NCBI GenBank assembly: GCA_019038745.1
Contig: JAHOYV010000019.1
Coordinates: 23,648-87,647, forward strand
DNA length: 64,000 nt
Reading direction: 5' to 3'
Source: Gemmatimonadales bacterium
GTDB lineage: Bacteria; Krumholzibacteriota; Krumholzibacteriia; LZORAL124-64-63
The translations under genes were made by a program, and so were the position numbers. The notes under the pieces are model-generated. The model searched no databases. It saw only the letters and a list, made by a program, of their open reading frames with translations, and was not told the origin of the DNA. This document shows, one piece after another, positions 7,782 to 16,331 of the stretch; the stretch's first letter is position 1; each line of letters starts with the position of its first letter.

Positions 7782-9041
7782 TCATCGGAATGCGTAGATC
7801 AATTGCCAACGAAGGAAATGGATATTGTCGGCCAGCGGGGCCAACCCGTTGGAACCGTCGTGAAATTCACCGGGGTCCAGCATCTCCCAGAGCAGGTGCC
7901 CGTCGAACCCGCCGCCCAGGGAAAATTTCAACTCGGCCTGGAGCAGCAGACCCCGCGCTTGCCAATCAGGCTCGGGAGCCAACAGGTAGGCCGCTCCCAG
8001 CCGGGCCTTCAGGGGACGACCCATGGCGGCACCCAGGGATCGCCTCAAGTTCAACCTGGGTGCGGCCACATTCTCCCAGGCAGCAACATGAACCCGGCCC
8101 GGCGTATTCTCGCCGAGCAATGTATAGATGTACAGCTCGCTCCACTTGGGCCAGCTACCCCATGGAGAGCGGAAGGAACGCAAATCGTCACTGGAACCAG
8201 AGTAGTAGAAACCACCGGCCTCAAGGGACAGACCCTTGCCCACGCCCTGTTTCAGGAACGCCTGCGCGGCCATTGCCCAGCCGTCCTGATCGTCGGTCGA
8301 ATTCGATTCGTCCTGGTACTGAAGGGCAATCTCCCCTTCCAGGCTTGAAAGATTCCACTTCGGCCCGGAGTAGCGAACCCCCATGGTATAGGTACCAAGG
8401 TCCACGAACTCCAGTTTTCCGTCCATCCGCTTCCAAACCAGGGAGCCTTGCCAGGGGCCCCTCATCCAGCGACCGGCCGCTCCGGTCTCATCCCCGTTGG
8501 TAAGGATCTTTTCCTGGTCTCCGGACAGGACCAAGTCATCCTGTTGGGGGTTGTGGACCAGGGCAATGTCCAGTTTCCCCCAATCTCCTCCGGTCTGCAG
8601 CCGGGCAGCGTTATGATAGATACTCCGGCTGCCGTCCAGGGGATGTCCCTCCAGCATCAAGAAACCACCCGGCCAGATAATATCCTGACGACCGAAAGTA
8701 AACGAGGTGGTTTCGCCCGAGAACCAGGACCAGCTGAGGCGGTCAATGATCAATTCGTCCCAATCGAAATCGGTATCGGAATGCAGGAAGTGCCGATGCT
8801 CATTGACCAGCCGCAACTCGAATTTCTGGTGATGGCCGGATAACCCACAACCTGCCCTGGTGCGCATCCGGATCCAGTTGCGGTCCTGCTCGGGAGCGAA
8901 GTGGTACACGCCGTCCAATATTTCCTGGCGTCTTCGTACATCAAAGGCAGGGGACAGATCCCAGCCATTTGCCGGACCGGCCTCGGCGACTCCGGAAACG
9001 ATCAACAACGCCAGTAGCAGGAAGAGGTAACGTAGTAGCAT
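7782..9041 (-). CDS. Outer-membrane beta-barrel porin, alginate-export-like
   Basis: 419 residues. The frame is open to 9155, but the ATG at 9041 begins a clear signal peptide (MLLRYLFLLLALLIVSGVAEA) and has AAAGG 6-7 bases upstream. The mature protein alternates short amphipathic strands with tight turns and ends in aromatic-rich FLRWQLIYAFR, with a terminal aromatic-Arg as in outer-membrane barrels. The stretch FTFGRQDIIWPGG resembles the AlgE-type alginate export/OprD-like family. It may form the outer-membrane pore for the solute taken up by the symporter 8 and 140 bases downstream; this link is positional. Confidence 0.75.
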   Translation of the reverse strand: MLLRYLFLLLALLIVSGVAEAGPANGWDLSPAFDVRRRQEILDGVYHFAPEQDRNWIRMRTRAGCGLSGHHQKFELRLVNEHRHFLHSDTDFDWDELIIDRLSWSWFSGETTSFTFGRQDIIWPGGFLMLEGHPLDGSRSIYHNAARLQTGGDWGKLDIALVHNPQQDDLVLSGDQEKILTNGDETGAAGRWMRGPWQGSLVWKRMDGKLEFVDLGTYTMGVRYSGPKWNLSSLEGEIALQYQDESNSTDDQDGWAMAAQAFLKQGVGKGLSLEAGGFYYSGSSDDLRSFRSPWGSWPKWSELYIYTLLGENTPGRVHVAAWENVAAPRLNLRRSLGAAMGRPLKARLGAAYLLAPEPDWQARGLLLQAELKFSLGGGFDGHLLWEMLDPGEFHDGSNGLAPLADNIHFLRWQLIYAFR

Positions 9042-9166
9042 GTAGGCCCTTTCGTTGCTGAAACAATGGACCCGAACAACCCCCGAAGCAAGGATTGGAA
9101 TATCTGCAGAAGAATAGGGCCGCCCATACCGGGCGACCCTGATAATTTCCCCCATGGAGCTGTAGC

Positions 9167-9436
9167 TCAGTACTCTCGACGCGGAGGACGCGCTCCCCTA
9201 TCCCTTGCCTCGTTCACCCGCAGAAAACACTCCTCGTATTCCTCCCCGTCCAGAGCGTCGATAGCGGCGGCGGCAGCTCCGGGCTCCATCTCGGCAAACC
9301 CGAAACCCCTCGAACAGCCCGTCTGGCCATCGGTAATGATGGTCACGCTCGCCACCTCGCCAAACGGGGCAAACAGGGTTCGCAATTCCTCTTCGCCCCA
9401 GCTCAGGGGCAAGCTCCCGACATAGATCGTCGTCAT
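9167..9436 (-). CDS. RRM-type RNA-binding protein
   Basis: 89 residues, one RNA-recognition motif plus a short basic tail. RNP2 is IYVGSL (residues 4-9) and RNP1 is RGFGFAEM (residues 43-50) with the aromatic residues that stack on RNA. Bacterial RRM proteins of this size are usually cold-inducible RNA chaperones. The longer upstream reading frame runs through the preceding lipoprotein gene and is not used; the ATG at 9436 lies 8 bases after that gene's stop with AGTAGG upstream. The tail RDRGARPPRREY is a typical Arg-rich extension. Confidence 0.9.
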   Translation of the reverse strand: MTTIYVGSLPLSWGEEELRTLFAPFGEVASVTIITDGQTGCSRGFGFAEMEPGAAAAAIDALDGEEYEECFLRVNEARDRGARPPRREY

Positions 9437-9444
9437 GGCCCGGC

Positions 9445-9930
9445 CTACTTCACGGTCAAGGTCAGGGCCACGGGCAGATCCGCCGGAGCCAGACAGGTCT
9501 TGTTGTCGCAAGCCTGAACCGTGACGGAAAGCTTCAACTCGTGTTCCCCCTTGATCAGATCCGAGGGCAGCTTGGCACTGGCCTTGATGACTTCCTTGCC
9601 GGAGATCATGACAACCTTCTCTCCGAAGAACTCCGCCTCGTGCCCTACCGGATACTCGGCCTGAAAATCCTCCAGGATAAAATTCTTGGCCGGAACGAGA
9701 TCCACCCCGATAAACATCGTGTCTTCGTGGGCGTAAAGGTGCCATTTCTTCTGGATGTCGATCTTCACTTCAAAGTTTATGCGTTCGCCGGCGGTTGCCG
9801 AAATCGTGGCAATGGCCGGATAGGCCTCGACAACGTCACCGGAGCCCTTCAATGCTCCCTGGGCACAGCCCAACAGGGCCGGAACCAGAAGCAGGGCAAG
9901 AGTGCTGACCTTGATCTTGTGACTCATCAT
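9445..9930 (-). CDS. Lipoprotein with a DsbD N-terminal-like domain
   Basis: 161 residues. The lipobox PALLGC (Cys21) ends a standard lipoprotein signal peptide. The mature domain ends VTVQACDNKTCLAPADLP, matching the active-site loop of the DsbD N-terminal domain, where two Cys separated by five residues shuttle electrons to periplasmic thiol proteins. Full DsbD adds a membrane domain and a thioredoxin domain; here only the first domain is present, anchored by lipid. AAGGA precedes the tandem ATGATG start by 8 bases. It lies between the decarboxylase and the RRM gene in a tightly packed minus-strand run. Confidence 0.85.
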   Translation of the reverse strand: MMSHKIKVSTLALLLVPALLGCAQGALKGSGDVVEAYPAIATISATAGERINFEVKIDIQKKWHLYAHEDTMFIGVDLVPAKNFILEDFQAEYPVGHEAEFFGEKVVMISGKEVIKASAKLPSDLIKGEHELKLSVTVQACDNKTCLAPADLPVALTLTVK

Positions 9931-9954
9931 CGTTTTCGTCCTTCCAGGCTAAAC

Positions 9955-11607
9955 CTATTTTGCTGCCAGGATCTTATCCGCAGTATGGCAGATCACCTGG
10001 ACCAATCGTTCGATATCACTCTGCTCCATGCAGCGGTTTTCCACGTTGACCCGCAAGGACACCCGGCCGTCCAAAACAGTGTAGGAAAACCAAGCGTCGC
10101 CATCCCGCTCGACGACCTCCTGCAACTCCCGGTTGAGTTGGTCATTCTCCACGAGGTTGAATCTCGGGGTCCCGTCCGGCCCCAGCGGTTCCCAGCGGAA
10201 ATTGCAGACGCCCAAGGTATTCGGTCCCAGAATCCGGAAGTCCTCCATCCGTCGCATCCGCGCGGCCAGGATCCGGGCCAATTCTATATCCTTCTCCACC
10301 CAGGCAGCGTATTGGCGCCGACCGACCATCTTGAAGGCCAGCCATAGCTTCAGGGCATTCTGGCGCCGGCTGCCCTGAATTCCGTATTGGAAGAAGTTGA
10401 CCTTGTCTCCACGGTGAAAACCCCGGGGATCGGGGATCACTCTCCGTCCCTGACCGTTGGTTGTCGTCTCTCCCTGTTCCGAATCATCCTGCAGCACCTT
10501 CTCCATGTAGTATTCCGGATGAACCAGGAAGCTCTTGCGCAGGAAGTCCCCATCACGAACCAGAATCCCTCCCGATTCGAATGGCATATAGAACCACTTG
10601 TGGGGATCAACGGTAATGGAATCGGCCAGCTCGATACCGCGCAGCATGGGGCCGTACATTTCCGAAAGAATTACGGCTCCCCCATAGGCTGCATCGACGT
10701 GGAACCAACAGCCGTAGCGTTGGGAAAGTTCCGCCAGTTTTTCCAGTTTGTCGATACTTCCGGTGTTCGTGCAACCCCCGATCCCGATAATGCAACAGGG
10801 CTGCAGACCCATTTCCAGGTCCTGACGGATCGAGGCCTCAAGAGCCTCAATGTCTATCCTGAAAATCTGGTCCTGCGGAATCTTGCGAAGCTGGGAGCGG
10901 CCAAGGCCCAATAAATCAATGGCCTTGTCAAAACTGTAATGCCCCTGGCTCGAGACGTAGAAAGTCAGCTTGTCCATCTCCGGGCCAGGAGGTTCCTGGA
11001 TATCGACCCGGGAAAGATCCCGGCCCAAGGAACGGTTGATGGCCAACTTAAGGCCGGTAATATTAGCCAGCGATCCACCCGGAGTCAGGGTGCCGAAAGA
11101 ACCCTCGGGCAACCCGAACAAGCTGCACAGCCAGCGGACAACCCGCTTTTCGATGGCCGTGCCGGCCGGAGCATGACGCCAGGACGCCACGTTTTGATTC
11201 ATTGCCGCGGCCAAGGCCTCGGCAAAGATGGCCACCGGGAGTGGCCCGGGATTCATCATCCCGAAGTACCGCCGGCTTCCGATTGCCATTGTATTGGGGA
11301 AGACACGGGTCCGGCAGTCCTGAACCAACTCACTGAAAGGAGTGCCCTCTTCGGGTAGATCCTCGGCAAAGATATCATCCATGCCCGCCGGTGACATGGG
11401 CCCGTACACTCGCCGTCCCTCCAGACCCTGCAGGTACTCTGCAATCAGGTCCACGAAAGCGTAGCCCATTTCCCTGACACTGCCCTCTTCCAGGGAGTAG
11501 TCAAGACCAGGCCCGTCATCCCGGGGATCACCCAAAAGATCTTCGGCGGTGGGCAGGGAAAAAGGCCGGCCCACGGCAGCTTTCTCGTCTTTGCGAGCAG
11601 GGCTCAC
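9955..11607 (-). CDS. Group II PLP-dependent amino acid decarboxylase
   Basis: 550 residues, in the aromatic-L-amino-acid/glutamate decarboxylase family. The PLP lysine is Lys337 in DPHKWFY, HVDAAYGG (303-310) binds the cofactor ring nitrogen through Asp, and GHYSFDKA (222-229) supplies the ring-stacking His. The product should be an amine such as a phenethylamine, tryptamine or GABA-type compound, made in the cytoplasm; the substrate cannot be deduced. The start is GTG at 11607 with AGGA about 7 bases upstream. The N-terminus carries about 35 extra residues compared with the family. It lies 24 bases from both neighbours in the operon headed by the PLP synthase genes. Confidence 0.9.
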   Translation of the reverse strand: MSPARKDEKAAVGRPFSLPTAEDLLGDPRDDGPGLDYSLEEGSVREMGYAFVDLIAEYLQGLEGRRVYGPMSPAGMDDIFAEDLPEEGTPFSELVQDCRTRVFPNTMAIGSRRYFGMMNPGPLPVAIFAEALAAAMNQNVASWRHAPAGTAIEKRVVRWLCSLFGLPEGSFGTLTPGGSLANITGLKLAINRSLGRDLSRVDIQEPPGPEMDKLTFYVSSQGHYSFDKAIDLLGLGRSQLRKIPQDQIFRIDIEALEASIRQDLEMGLQPCCIIGIGGCTNTGSIDKLEKLAELSQRYGCWFHVDAAYGGAVILSEMYGPMLRGIELADSITVDPHKWFYMPFESGGILVRDGDFLRKSFLVHPEYYMEKVLQDDSEQGETTTNGQGRRVIPDPRGFHRGDKVNFFQYGIQGSRRQNALKLWLAFKMVGRRQYAAWVEKDIELARILAARMRRMEDFRILGPNTLGVCNFRWEPLGPDGTPRFNLVENDQLNRELQEVVERDGDAWFSYTVLDGRVSLRVNVENRCMEQSDIERLVQVICHTADKILAAK

Positions 11608-11631
11608 GGTCCTGTCCTTTCCTCTGGTGGA

Positions 11632-12519
11632 CTATCCGATCGGGGGGAACTCCCCCCGCGCAATCAGTTCCATGATCCGGGCCGCACCGCCTTCGTTCAC
11701 CGAATCGGTCACCATGTCCGCGCGGTCCTTCACCTGATCCGGGCTGTTGCCCATGGCCACGCTGAAATCGGCCTCCTCAAACATATCAAGATCGTTGAAA
11801 TTGTCCCCAATAGCGATAATCTTTCCGGGCTTCTCATCAAGAGCGGCGGTCAAAGTGCGCAGCGCAGAGCCCTTGTTGCATTCCCGATGGAAGGCTTCGG
11901 CCCAAAAATAGGCACCACCTCCCAGCAAGGAACGCGTGTTGATAACCCGCACTACTCCAGCCAATTGATTTTCGATAGCTTTCGTAAGCGCGGCAATACG
12001 GGCCTCCTCGTCGATGGTCCCAACTTCCAGGGCGTATTCCAGGGGCAAACTGGACATGTCCTGCTCGATCTTGATCGCCCCGACGGTATTACTGCGCATC
12101 TTCAGATAACGGCTTTGGATCGGATTGGTCGGGCTCTCCTGGTGGTAAAGAAGACCCCCGTCCTCGTCGGTGCCGTACACCATTGGCACCGCTCCATGTT
12201 CCTGGAAAAGAGCGACCAACCGCCGCACTTCATCCGCGCTCAAAAGGTGCTGGGCCAACACCCTCTGGGGATTACCTCCCCAAATCAGGGCCCCATTCAG
12301 CAGAATCCGGGGCAGATCCACCGGTTGCCAGTTGGACAATTCGAAGAGACTGTTCAGGGAGCGTGTGTTGCGGCCCGTGCAAATCGCCAACAGGTGGCCC
12401 GCCTTGCGGACGGATTCCATAGCCTGGATTTCCCGCCGGGGCAACACATCGTCGAACTCTGTGTTCAGCAGGGTGCCGTCTACATCCACTGCCACGAGAA
12501 TCTTGTTTCCCATCGCCAT
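11632..12519 (-). CDS. HAD-superfamily phosphatase, Cof type
   Basis: 295 residues, the normal length for a Cof/IIB HAD phosphatase. Motif I is DVDGTLL (residues 11-17), motif II lies in AICTGRNTRS, and motifs III/IV are KGSALRTL and AIGDNFNDLDMF. Members dephosphorylate sugar phosphates, flavin precursors or pyridoxal phosphate. Given the PLP synthase genes in the same run, a PLP phosphatase role is possible but only by context. The first ATG (12519) and the third codon ATG are both usable; neither has a strong ribosome site. Confidence 0.9.
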   Translation of the reverse strand: MAMGNKILVAVDVDGTLLNTEFDDVLPRREIQAMESVRKAGHLLAICTGRNTRSLNSLFELSNWQPVDLPRILLNGALIWGGNPQRVLAQHLLSADEVRRLVALFQEHGAVPMVYGTDEDGGLLYHQESPTNPIQSRYLKMRSNTVGAIKIEQDMSSLPLEYALEVGTIDEEARIAALTKAIENQLAGVVRVINTRSLLGGGAYFWAEAFHRECNKGSALRTLTAALDEKPGKIIAIGDNFNDLDMFEEADFSVAMGNSPDQVKDRADMVTDSVNEGGAARIMELIARGEFPPIG

Positions 12520-12537
12520 ATTTCAACCGCCTATGCC

Positions 12538-13392
12538 TCAATGGGGCTTTGTATGTTCCGAGTCAATCCAAGGGGCTGGGGGCATTGAGCCGGGCCTGGT
12601 GAACCAGCCTCGACAAAACCTGCTCAACTGGCCACCCAGCGGAGATCCGCTCTTCAGGATTTTTTCAGTGGTAAAGTCCAATTCTCCGAAGATTGCCCCG
12701 CCGTCCCGTTTGACCGAAACAGCCAGACCAACCTGCCGGTTCCCCTCCCTGGTCAGAACGAAGCCCAAGGTCCAGGCATCGTCCAGATTTCCCCTCAGCA
12801 GCGCGTCGGGAATCGCGTCGGCATCCAGAACCACCGAACCAACATCCACTCGCAGTGCCTTGATTGCATCAAAATGCCTGGGCTGGGGTTCCTCCTTACC
12901 CGGGACAATAAAAGTGCGATCACCCAGGTTCAGTTCACTCAACACCAGGGTATCGGAAATCCGGAGGCTGCCCGGGTGATAGCCCAGAATACTGTAGGGC
13001 ATGGGACGGTCCAGATCTCCAATCAGCTTCAGTTCCCACTTGGCGACCAGATAACCGTCCGGCCAGAGGGAAGACTCACTGGCCAACGGGCGACGTCTCT
13101 CAACGGAAACAAATTGGTCCAAGGGGAACTTCGACCTGCGCCCCGAGTCAGCGGCAAATTGGGTGATATCCTCACCGGTCCACAATCCCAGGGAATCCCC
13201 ACTGGCCAGAGCCAGTAAAAAAGCAAACAGGGGTTCGGTAATTCCGGTCCCTACCATTTCGCTTCCGGGATTTTCAACGCTGGAATCAGCCGCTTCGGCC
13301 GGGACACCGCCAAGAATACTCAATAAAACCAAGACGAGGGTCGCCGTAGCGGCCCTCGTCAGGGAAATCTCTCCAAAATCACGCAGTTCCAT
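12538..13392 (-). CDS. Exported protein of unknown function
   Basis: 284 residues with an N-terminal signal segment after a short charged lead (TRAATATLVLVLLSILGGVPAEA). The mature part contains no domain I recognise. It includes LSELNLGDRTFIVPGKEE and a possible transport-type NTF2/cystatin-like fold (LLALASGDSLGLWTGEDI near residues 60-78). It begins 12 bases after the preceding three-domain lipoprotein gene and ends 18 bases before the HAD gene, so it belongs to the same operon. Confidence 0.8.
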   Translation of the reverse strand: MELRDFGEISLTRAATATLVLVLLSILGGVPAEAADSSVENPGSEMVGTGITEPLFAFLLALASGDSLGLWTGEDITQFAADSGRRSKFPLDQFVSVERRRPLASESSLWPDGYLVAKWELKLIGDLDRPMPYSILGYHPGSLRISDTLVLSELNLGDRTFIVPGKEEPQPRHFDAIKALRVDVGSVVLDADAIPDALLRGNLDDAWTLGFVLTREGNRQVGLAVSVKRDGGAIFGELDFTTEKILKSGSPLGGQLSRFCRGWFTRPGSMPPAPWIDSEHTKPH

Positions 13393-13404
13393 GTCCGTTT
13401 CGAA

Positions 13405-14454
13405 TCAGTTGGTGATCAGGAAAGCATCGCTCACGCCGATGCAGTCAGCAATCGAATTGTTGTCATCGTTGATAACAATTTGATAGTTTGCTGTGTTTTC
13501 CTCGGGCCAATCCAGAACCGCGACGGTCCACTCGAAACTCCCCAGGGCCGGGTCAACATTACTGGCGATCAACGCTATTTGTTCATCCTGGTAGTTCAGA
13601 GCGATCTGCAAGGATCCTTCCACCTGAGTGGAGCTCCATTCGATGTTGAAGATATCCCCCGCGTACATGGTCACTTCACTGCCACCAACACCGTCTCGGG
13701 GAGCAAGGATCCGGATCTCGCAAACATCATTATCCACAATTGTGAACCAGGGACTTATCGTTCTACAGCTCGCCACCTTGGTGTCGCTAATCAGGATTTT
13801 GAAACCAAACTCAGTGCCCAGGTGCAGGGAATCGATGGTCCACAAATAGGACTGAAGGGAATCGGGTTGAGCTTGGGCGATGTAACCGATGACATCATTG
13901 TAGTGCATCAACTCGAGATTGACCTTTCCCGAAGTGAAGGAACTGAACCAGGTGATCTCGTAGGTGGCATCCCCGTCCGCAATGAGTTCCATCGGTTGAT
14001 AACCATCGGGCAGAGGGTCGGGATTGGCCTCCGGTGTTAAGAATTCATGACTGCAACCGTCCACATCCGTCAGGGAAAACATGTTGCTCTCGCCAGAACA
14101 GCCATCTTCCCCGAGGGCGGTAACCCTCACACTGAAATCGCTCCCATTGTCCTGCTCCATGTTTTCCGCTTCCCAGAAATAGAAGCCGTCGTTTTCCTCA
14201 CTGCCGACGATCTCACCTACAGCCTGGCCATTCTTGAGTAATTCGATATCCACGCTGTCCGGGAGACCTGACTTGTCCCAGTAAATCTTGACCTCTTCCC
14301 CCGACAGGAAGACTTCCCCCTGCAAGGGGCGGGTCATTGTAATGCCGCAGGGTCCAACTGAGTCAGTGATATCCTCGTCGCTGTTGCAACCTATCTGGAT
14401 CAGCATAAACAGGGCAAGGAAGACCGGAACCGCAACGGAGACCAATTTCTTCAT
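13405..14454 (-). CDS. Lipoprotein with three Cys-bracketed Ig-like repeats
   Basis: 349 residues. The lipobox LIQIGC places the lipidated Cys at 23. Three domains of about 95-105 residues follow (36-130, 134-241, 245-349). Each opens with Cys plus a strand ending in a Pro turn (CGITMTRP, CSHEFLTP, CEIRILAP), has a central (I/Y)xW strand, and closes with Cys and an aromatic strand (SNMFSL, SPWFTI, SDAFLI). The layout resembles the Ser-Thr-rich/Kre9-like Ig module used in bacterial surface proteins. The Cys pairs 36/119, 134/230 and 245/338 would form one disulphide per domain. It probably binds or spaces something at the cell surface; the function is unknown. Confidence 0.85.
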   Translation of the reverse strand: MKKLVSVAVPVFLALFMLIQIGCNSDEDITDSVGPCGITMTRPLQGEVFLSGEEVKIYWDKSGLPDSVDIELLKNGQAVGEIVGSEENDGFYFWEAENMEQDNGSDFSVRVTALGEDGCSGESNMFSLTDVDGCSHEFLTPEANPDPLPDGYQPMELIADGDATYEITWFSSFTSGKVNLELMHYNDVIGYIAQAQPDSLQSYLWTIDSLHLGTEFGFKILISDTKVASCRTISPWFTIVDNDVCEIRILAPRDGVGGSEVTMYAGDIFNIEWSSTQVEGSLQIALNYQDEQIALIASNVDPALGSFEWTVAVLDWPEENTANYQIVINDDNNSIADCIGVSDAFLITN

Positions 14455-14558
14455 TTCGCAAACCTCTCTCTACAGGATAACCGGGCCGGTCTACTGCCGG
14501 TCCGCCTATACAAACAATACTGAATTGACCCGGGCAAGGAAACCCAATTCTGGACCTC

Positions 14559-15155
14559 TTAGACCCGATCGACCATTTCCAGGAAGGCCTTATGTATCCG
14601 CAAATCATTCGTCAGCTCGGGATGGAACGTCAATCCCAGCAAAGTGCCCCGGCGAACAGCAACCGGTTCGCCTTCATACTCGGCAATGATTTCCACCTCC
14701 GGGCCGGTCCGCGTGATGCGGGGAGCCCGTATGAAAACCGCGGGAAACGGTTCGTGGGAACCATCCAGACTTTCAAGCCCCACCGGGGCTGTGAATGAGT
14801 CGATCTGTCGACCGTACCCATTGCGCAGGACCGTGCAATCCAACAAGCCGAGGGGTTCGACCCCGAAATGACCCTTCCGCTCATCCTCCAGCCGATTGGC
14901 CAGCATGATCAGGCCCGCACAGGTTCCCAGTACCGGGTGATCGCATGCGAACTCGCGGACAGGTTCCCGCAGGCCCACCCGGTCGACAAGCCGGGTCAGG
15001 GTGGTTGACTCTCCACCGGGAATCACCAGACACGACACCGATTCCAATTCCCCTGGTCGCCTGACTCCGAAGGTCTCACGCCCCAAATCGGCAAAGGCCT
15101 GTTGGTGTTTCTGGTAGTCACCCTGGAGCGTCAGCAGACCGATTGGCTTACACAT
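14559..15155 (-). CDS. pdxT: Pyridoxal 5'-phosphate synthase glutaminase subunit PdxT
   Basis: 198 residues, the family length. It is a class I glutaminase that releases ammonia from glutamine for PdxS. PGGESTT (46-52) is the PdxT signature, the nucleophile is Cys79 in GTCAGLIM, and the His/Glu of the triad are in FHPEL near the C-terminus. The frame extends to 15209, but the ATG at 15155 matches the conserved N-terminus (MCKPIGLLTLQGDYQKH). It lies 19 bases after pdxS, the standard order. Confidence 0.95.
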   Translation of the reverse strand: MCKPIGLLTLQGDYQKHQQAFADLGRETFGVRRPGELESVSCLVIPGGESTTLTRLVDRVGLREPVREFACDHPVLGTCAGLIMLANRLEDERKGHFGVEPLGLLDCTVLRNGYGRQIDSFTAPVGLESLDGSHEPFPAVFIRAPRITRTGPEVEIIAEYEGEPVAVRRGTLLGLTFHPELTNDLRIHKAFLEMVDRV

Positions 15156-15174
15156 CTCGTCGTACCGCCTGCTG

Positions 15175-16080
15175 CTACCAGCCGCGGCCGGCCATTTTTT
15201 CCTTGTCATCCATCTCGTTCACCGCCCGGCCCTTCATGGCCTCTCCCAACTTCATGGAGATCTCCATCAGCTTGGCCGGATCGTCGAAATAGGTCACCGC
15301 GTCCACAACGGCCTTGGCCCGGGGAGCAGGATCCTCACTGGCAAAAATACCGCTGCCGACAAAGACGGTTTCCGCGCCCAGTTGCATCATCAGGGCAGCG
15401 TCGGCAGGGGTGGCGATACCACCGGCTGCGAAATTCGGAACCGGAAGTTTGCCCAGTTCGGCGGTCTGCACCAACACGTGATACGGGGCACCAAGATTCT
15501 TGGCCTCGGCCATCAGTTCGTCCGTGCGCATCAACTGCAGGCGCCGAATACCTTCGGTAACCTCTCGCATGTGCCGCACAGCTTCGACGATATCGCCGCT
15601 TCCGGCTTCGCCCTTGGTACGCATCATGGCCGCGCCCTCGCCGATCCGGCGCAGGGCCTCGCCCAGGTTGCGGCAACCACATACGAAAGGAACCTTGAAA
15701 TCGTGTTTGTAGACGTGGTTCTTCTCGTCGGCAGGCGTCAAGACCTCCGATTCGTCGACGAAATCAACCCCGAGGGCCTGTAGAATCTGCGCCTCGGCGA
15801 AGTGTCCGATCCGGACCTTGGCCATGACCGGGATAGAAACAGTAGCCTGGATCTCCTTGATCATCCCCGGCTGGGACATGCGGGCGATGCCTCCATCCTT
15901 GCGGATGTCCGAAGGGATTCTTTCAAGGGCCATAACCGCGACGGCGCCGGCCTCCTCGGCGATCTTGGCCTGTTCTGCGTTGGTGACGTCCATGATGACG
16001 CCTCCCTTGAGCATCTCCGCCAAGCCGACCTTGTGCCGATACAACTCCATGATTTTTTTGTCGTCCCTTGGAGTATCCAT
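15175..16080 (-). CDS. pdxS: Pyridoxal 5'-phosphate synthase subunit PdxS
   Basis: 301 residues; a highly conserved TIM-barrel enzyme that builds PLP from ribose 5-phosphate, glyceraldehyde 3-phosphate and ammonia. Lys88 in MAKVRIGH forms the first Schiff base and Lys156 in RTKGEAGSG the second; Asp31 (MDVTNAEQA) is the catalytic acid. AAGGAGG precedes the ATG. It heads a minus-strand run that includes PdxT and, further on, a PLP-dependent decarboxylase. The use of PdxST means the organism makes vitamin B6 by the DXP-independent route. Confidence 0.97.
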   Translation of the reverse strand: MDTPRDDKKIMELYRHKVGLAEMLKGGVIMDVTNAEQAKIAEEAGAVAVMALERIPSDIRKDGGIARMSQPGMIKEIQATVSIPVMAKVRIGHFAEAQILQALGVDFVDESEVLTPADEKNHVYKHDFKVPFVCGCRNLGEALRRIGEGAAMMRTKGEAGSGDIVEAVRHMREVTEGIRRLQLMRTDELMAEAKNLGAPYHVLVQTAELGKLPVPNFAAGGIATPADAALMMQLGAETVFVGSGIFASEDPAPRAKAVVDAVTYFDDPAKLMEISMKLGEAMKGRAVNEMDDKEKMAGRGW

Positions 16081-16331
16081 GCCATATCCTCCTTATCGGG
16101 CCCGGCTCGGTCCACCGTTGCCGGGCGTTTTCAATTCCCCGTTGGCGCCGGATAATCGGGGCCTGACCGGGATGGATGAATCAATTTCACGTAGAAAAGG
16201 TAATAGCTTCCGGCACCTGTGGAAAGGTCCGTTCTGGAACAGGGCACAGTTTTGGGCTATGCTCGGAATCCACACGTAAATTACGGATTTTCCCGACCAG
16301 GCCGGGCGGGAGACTGAATCAGGAGGAAATG

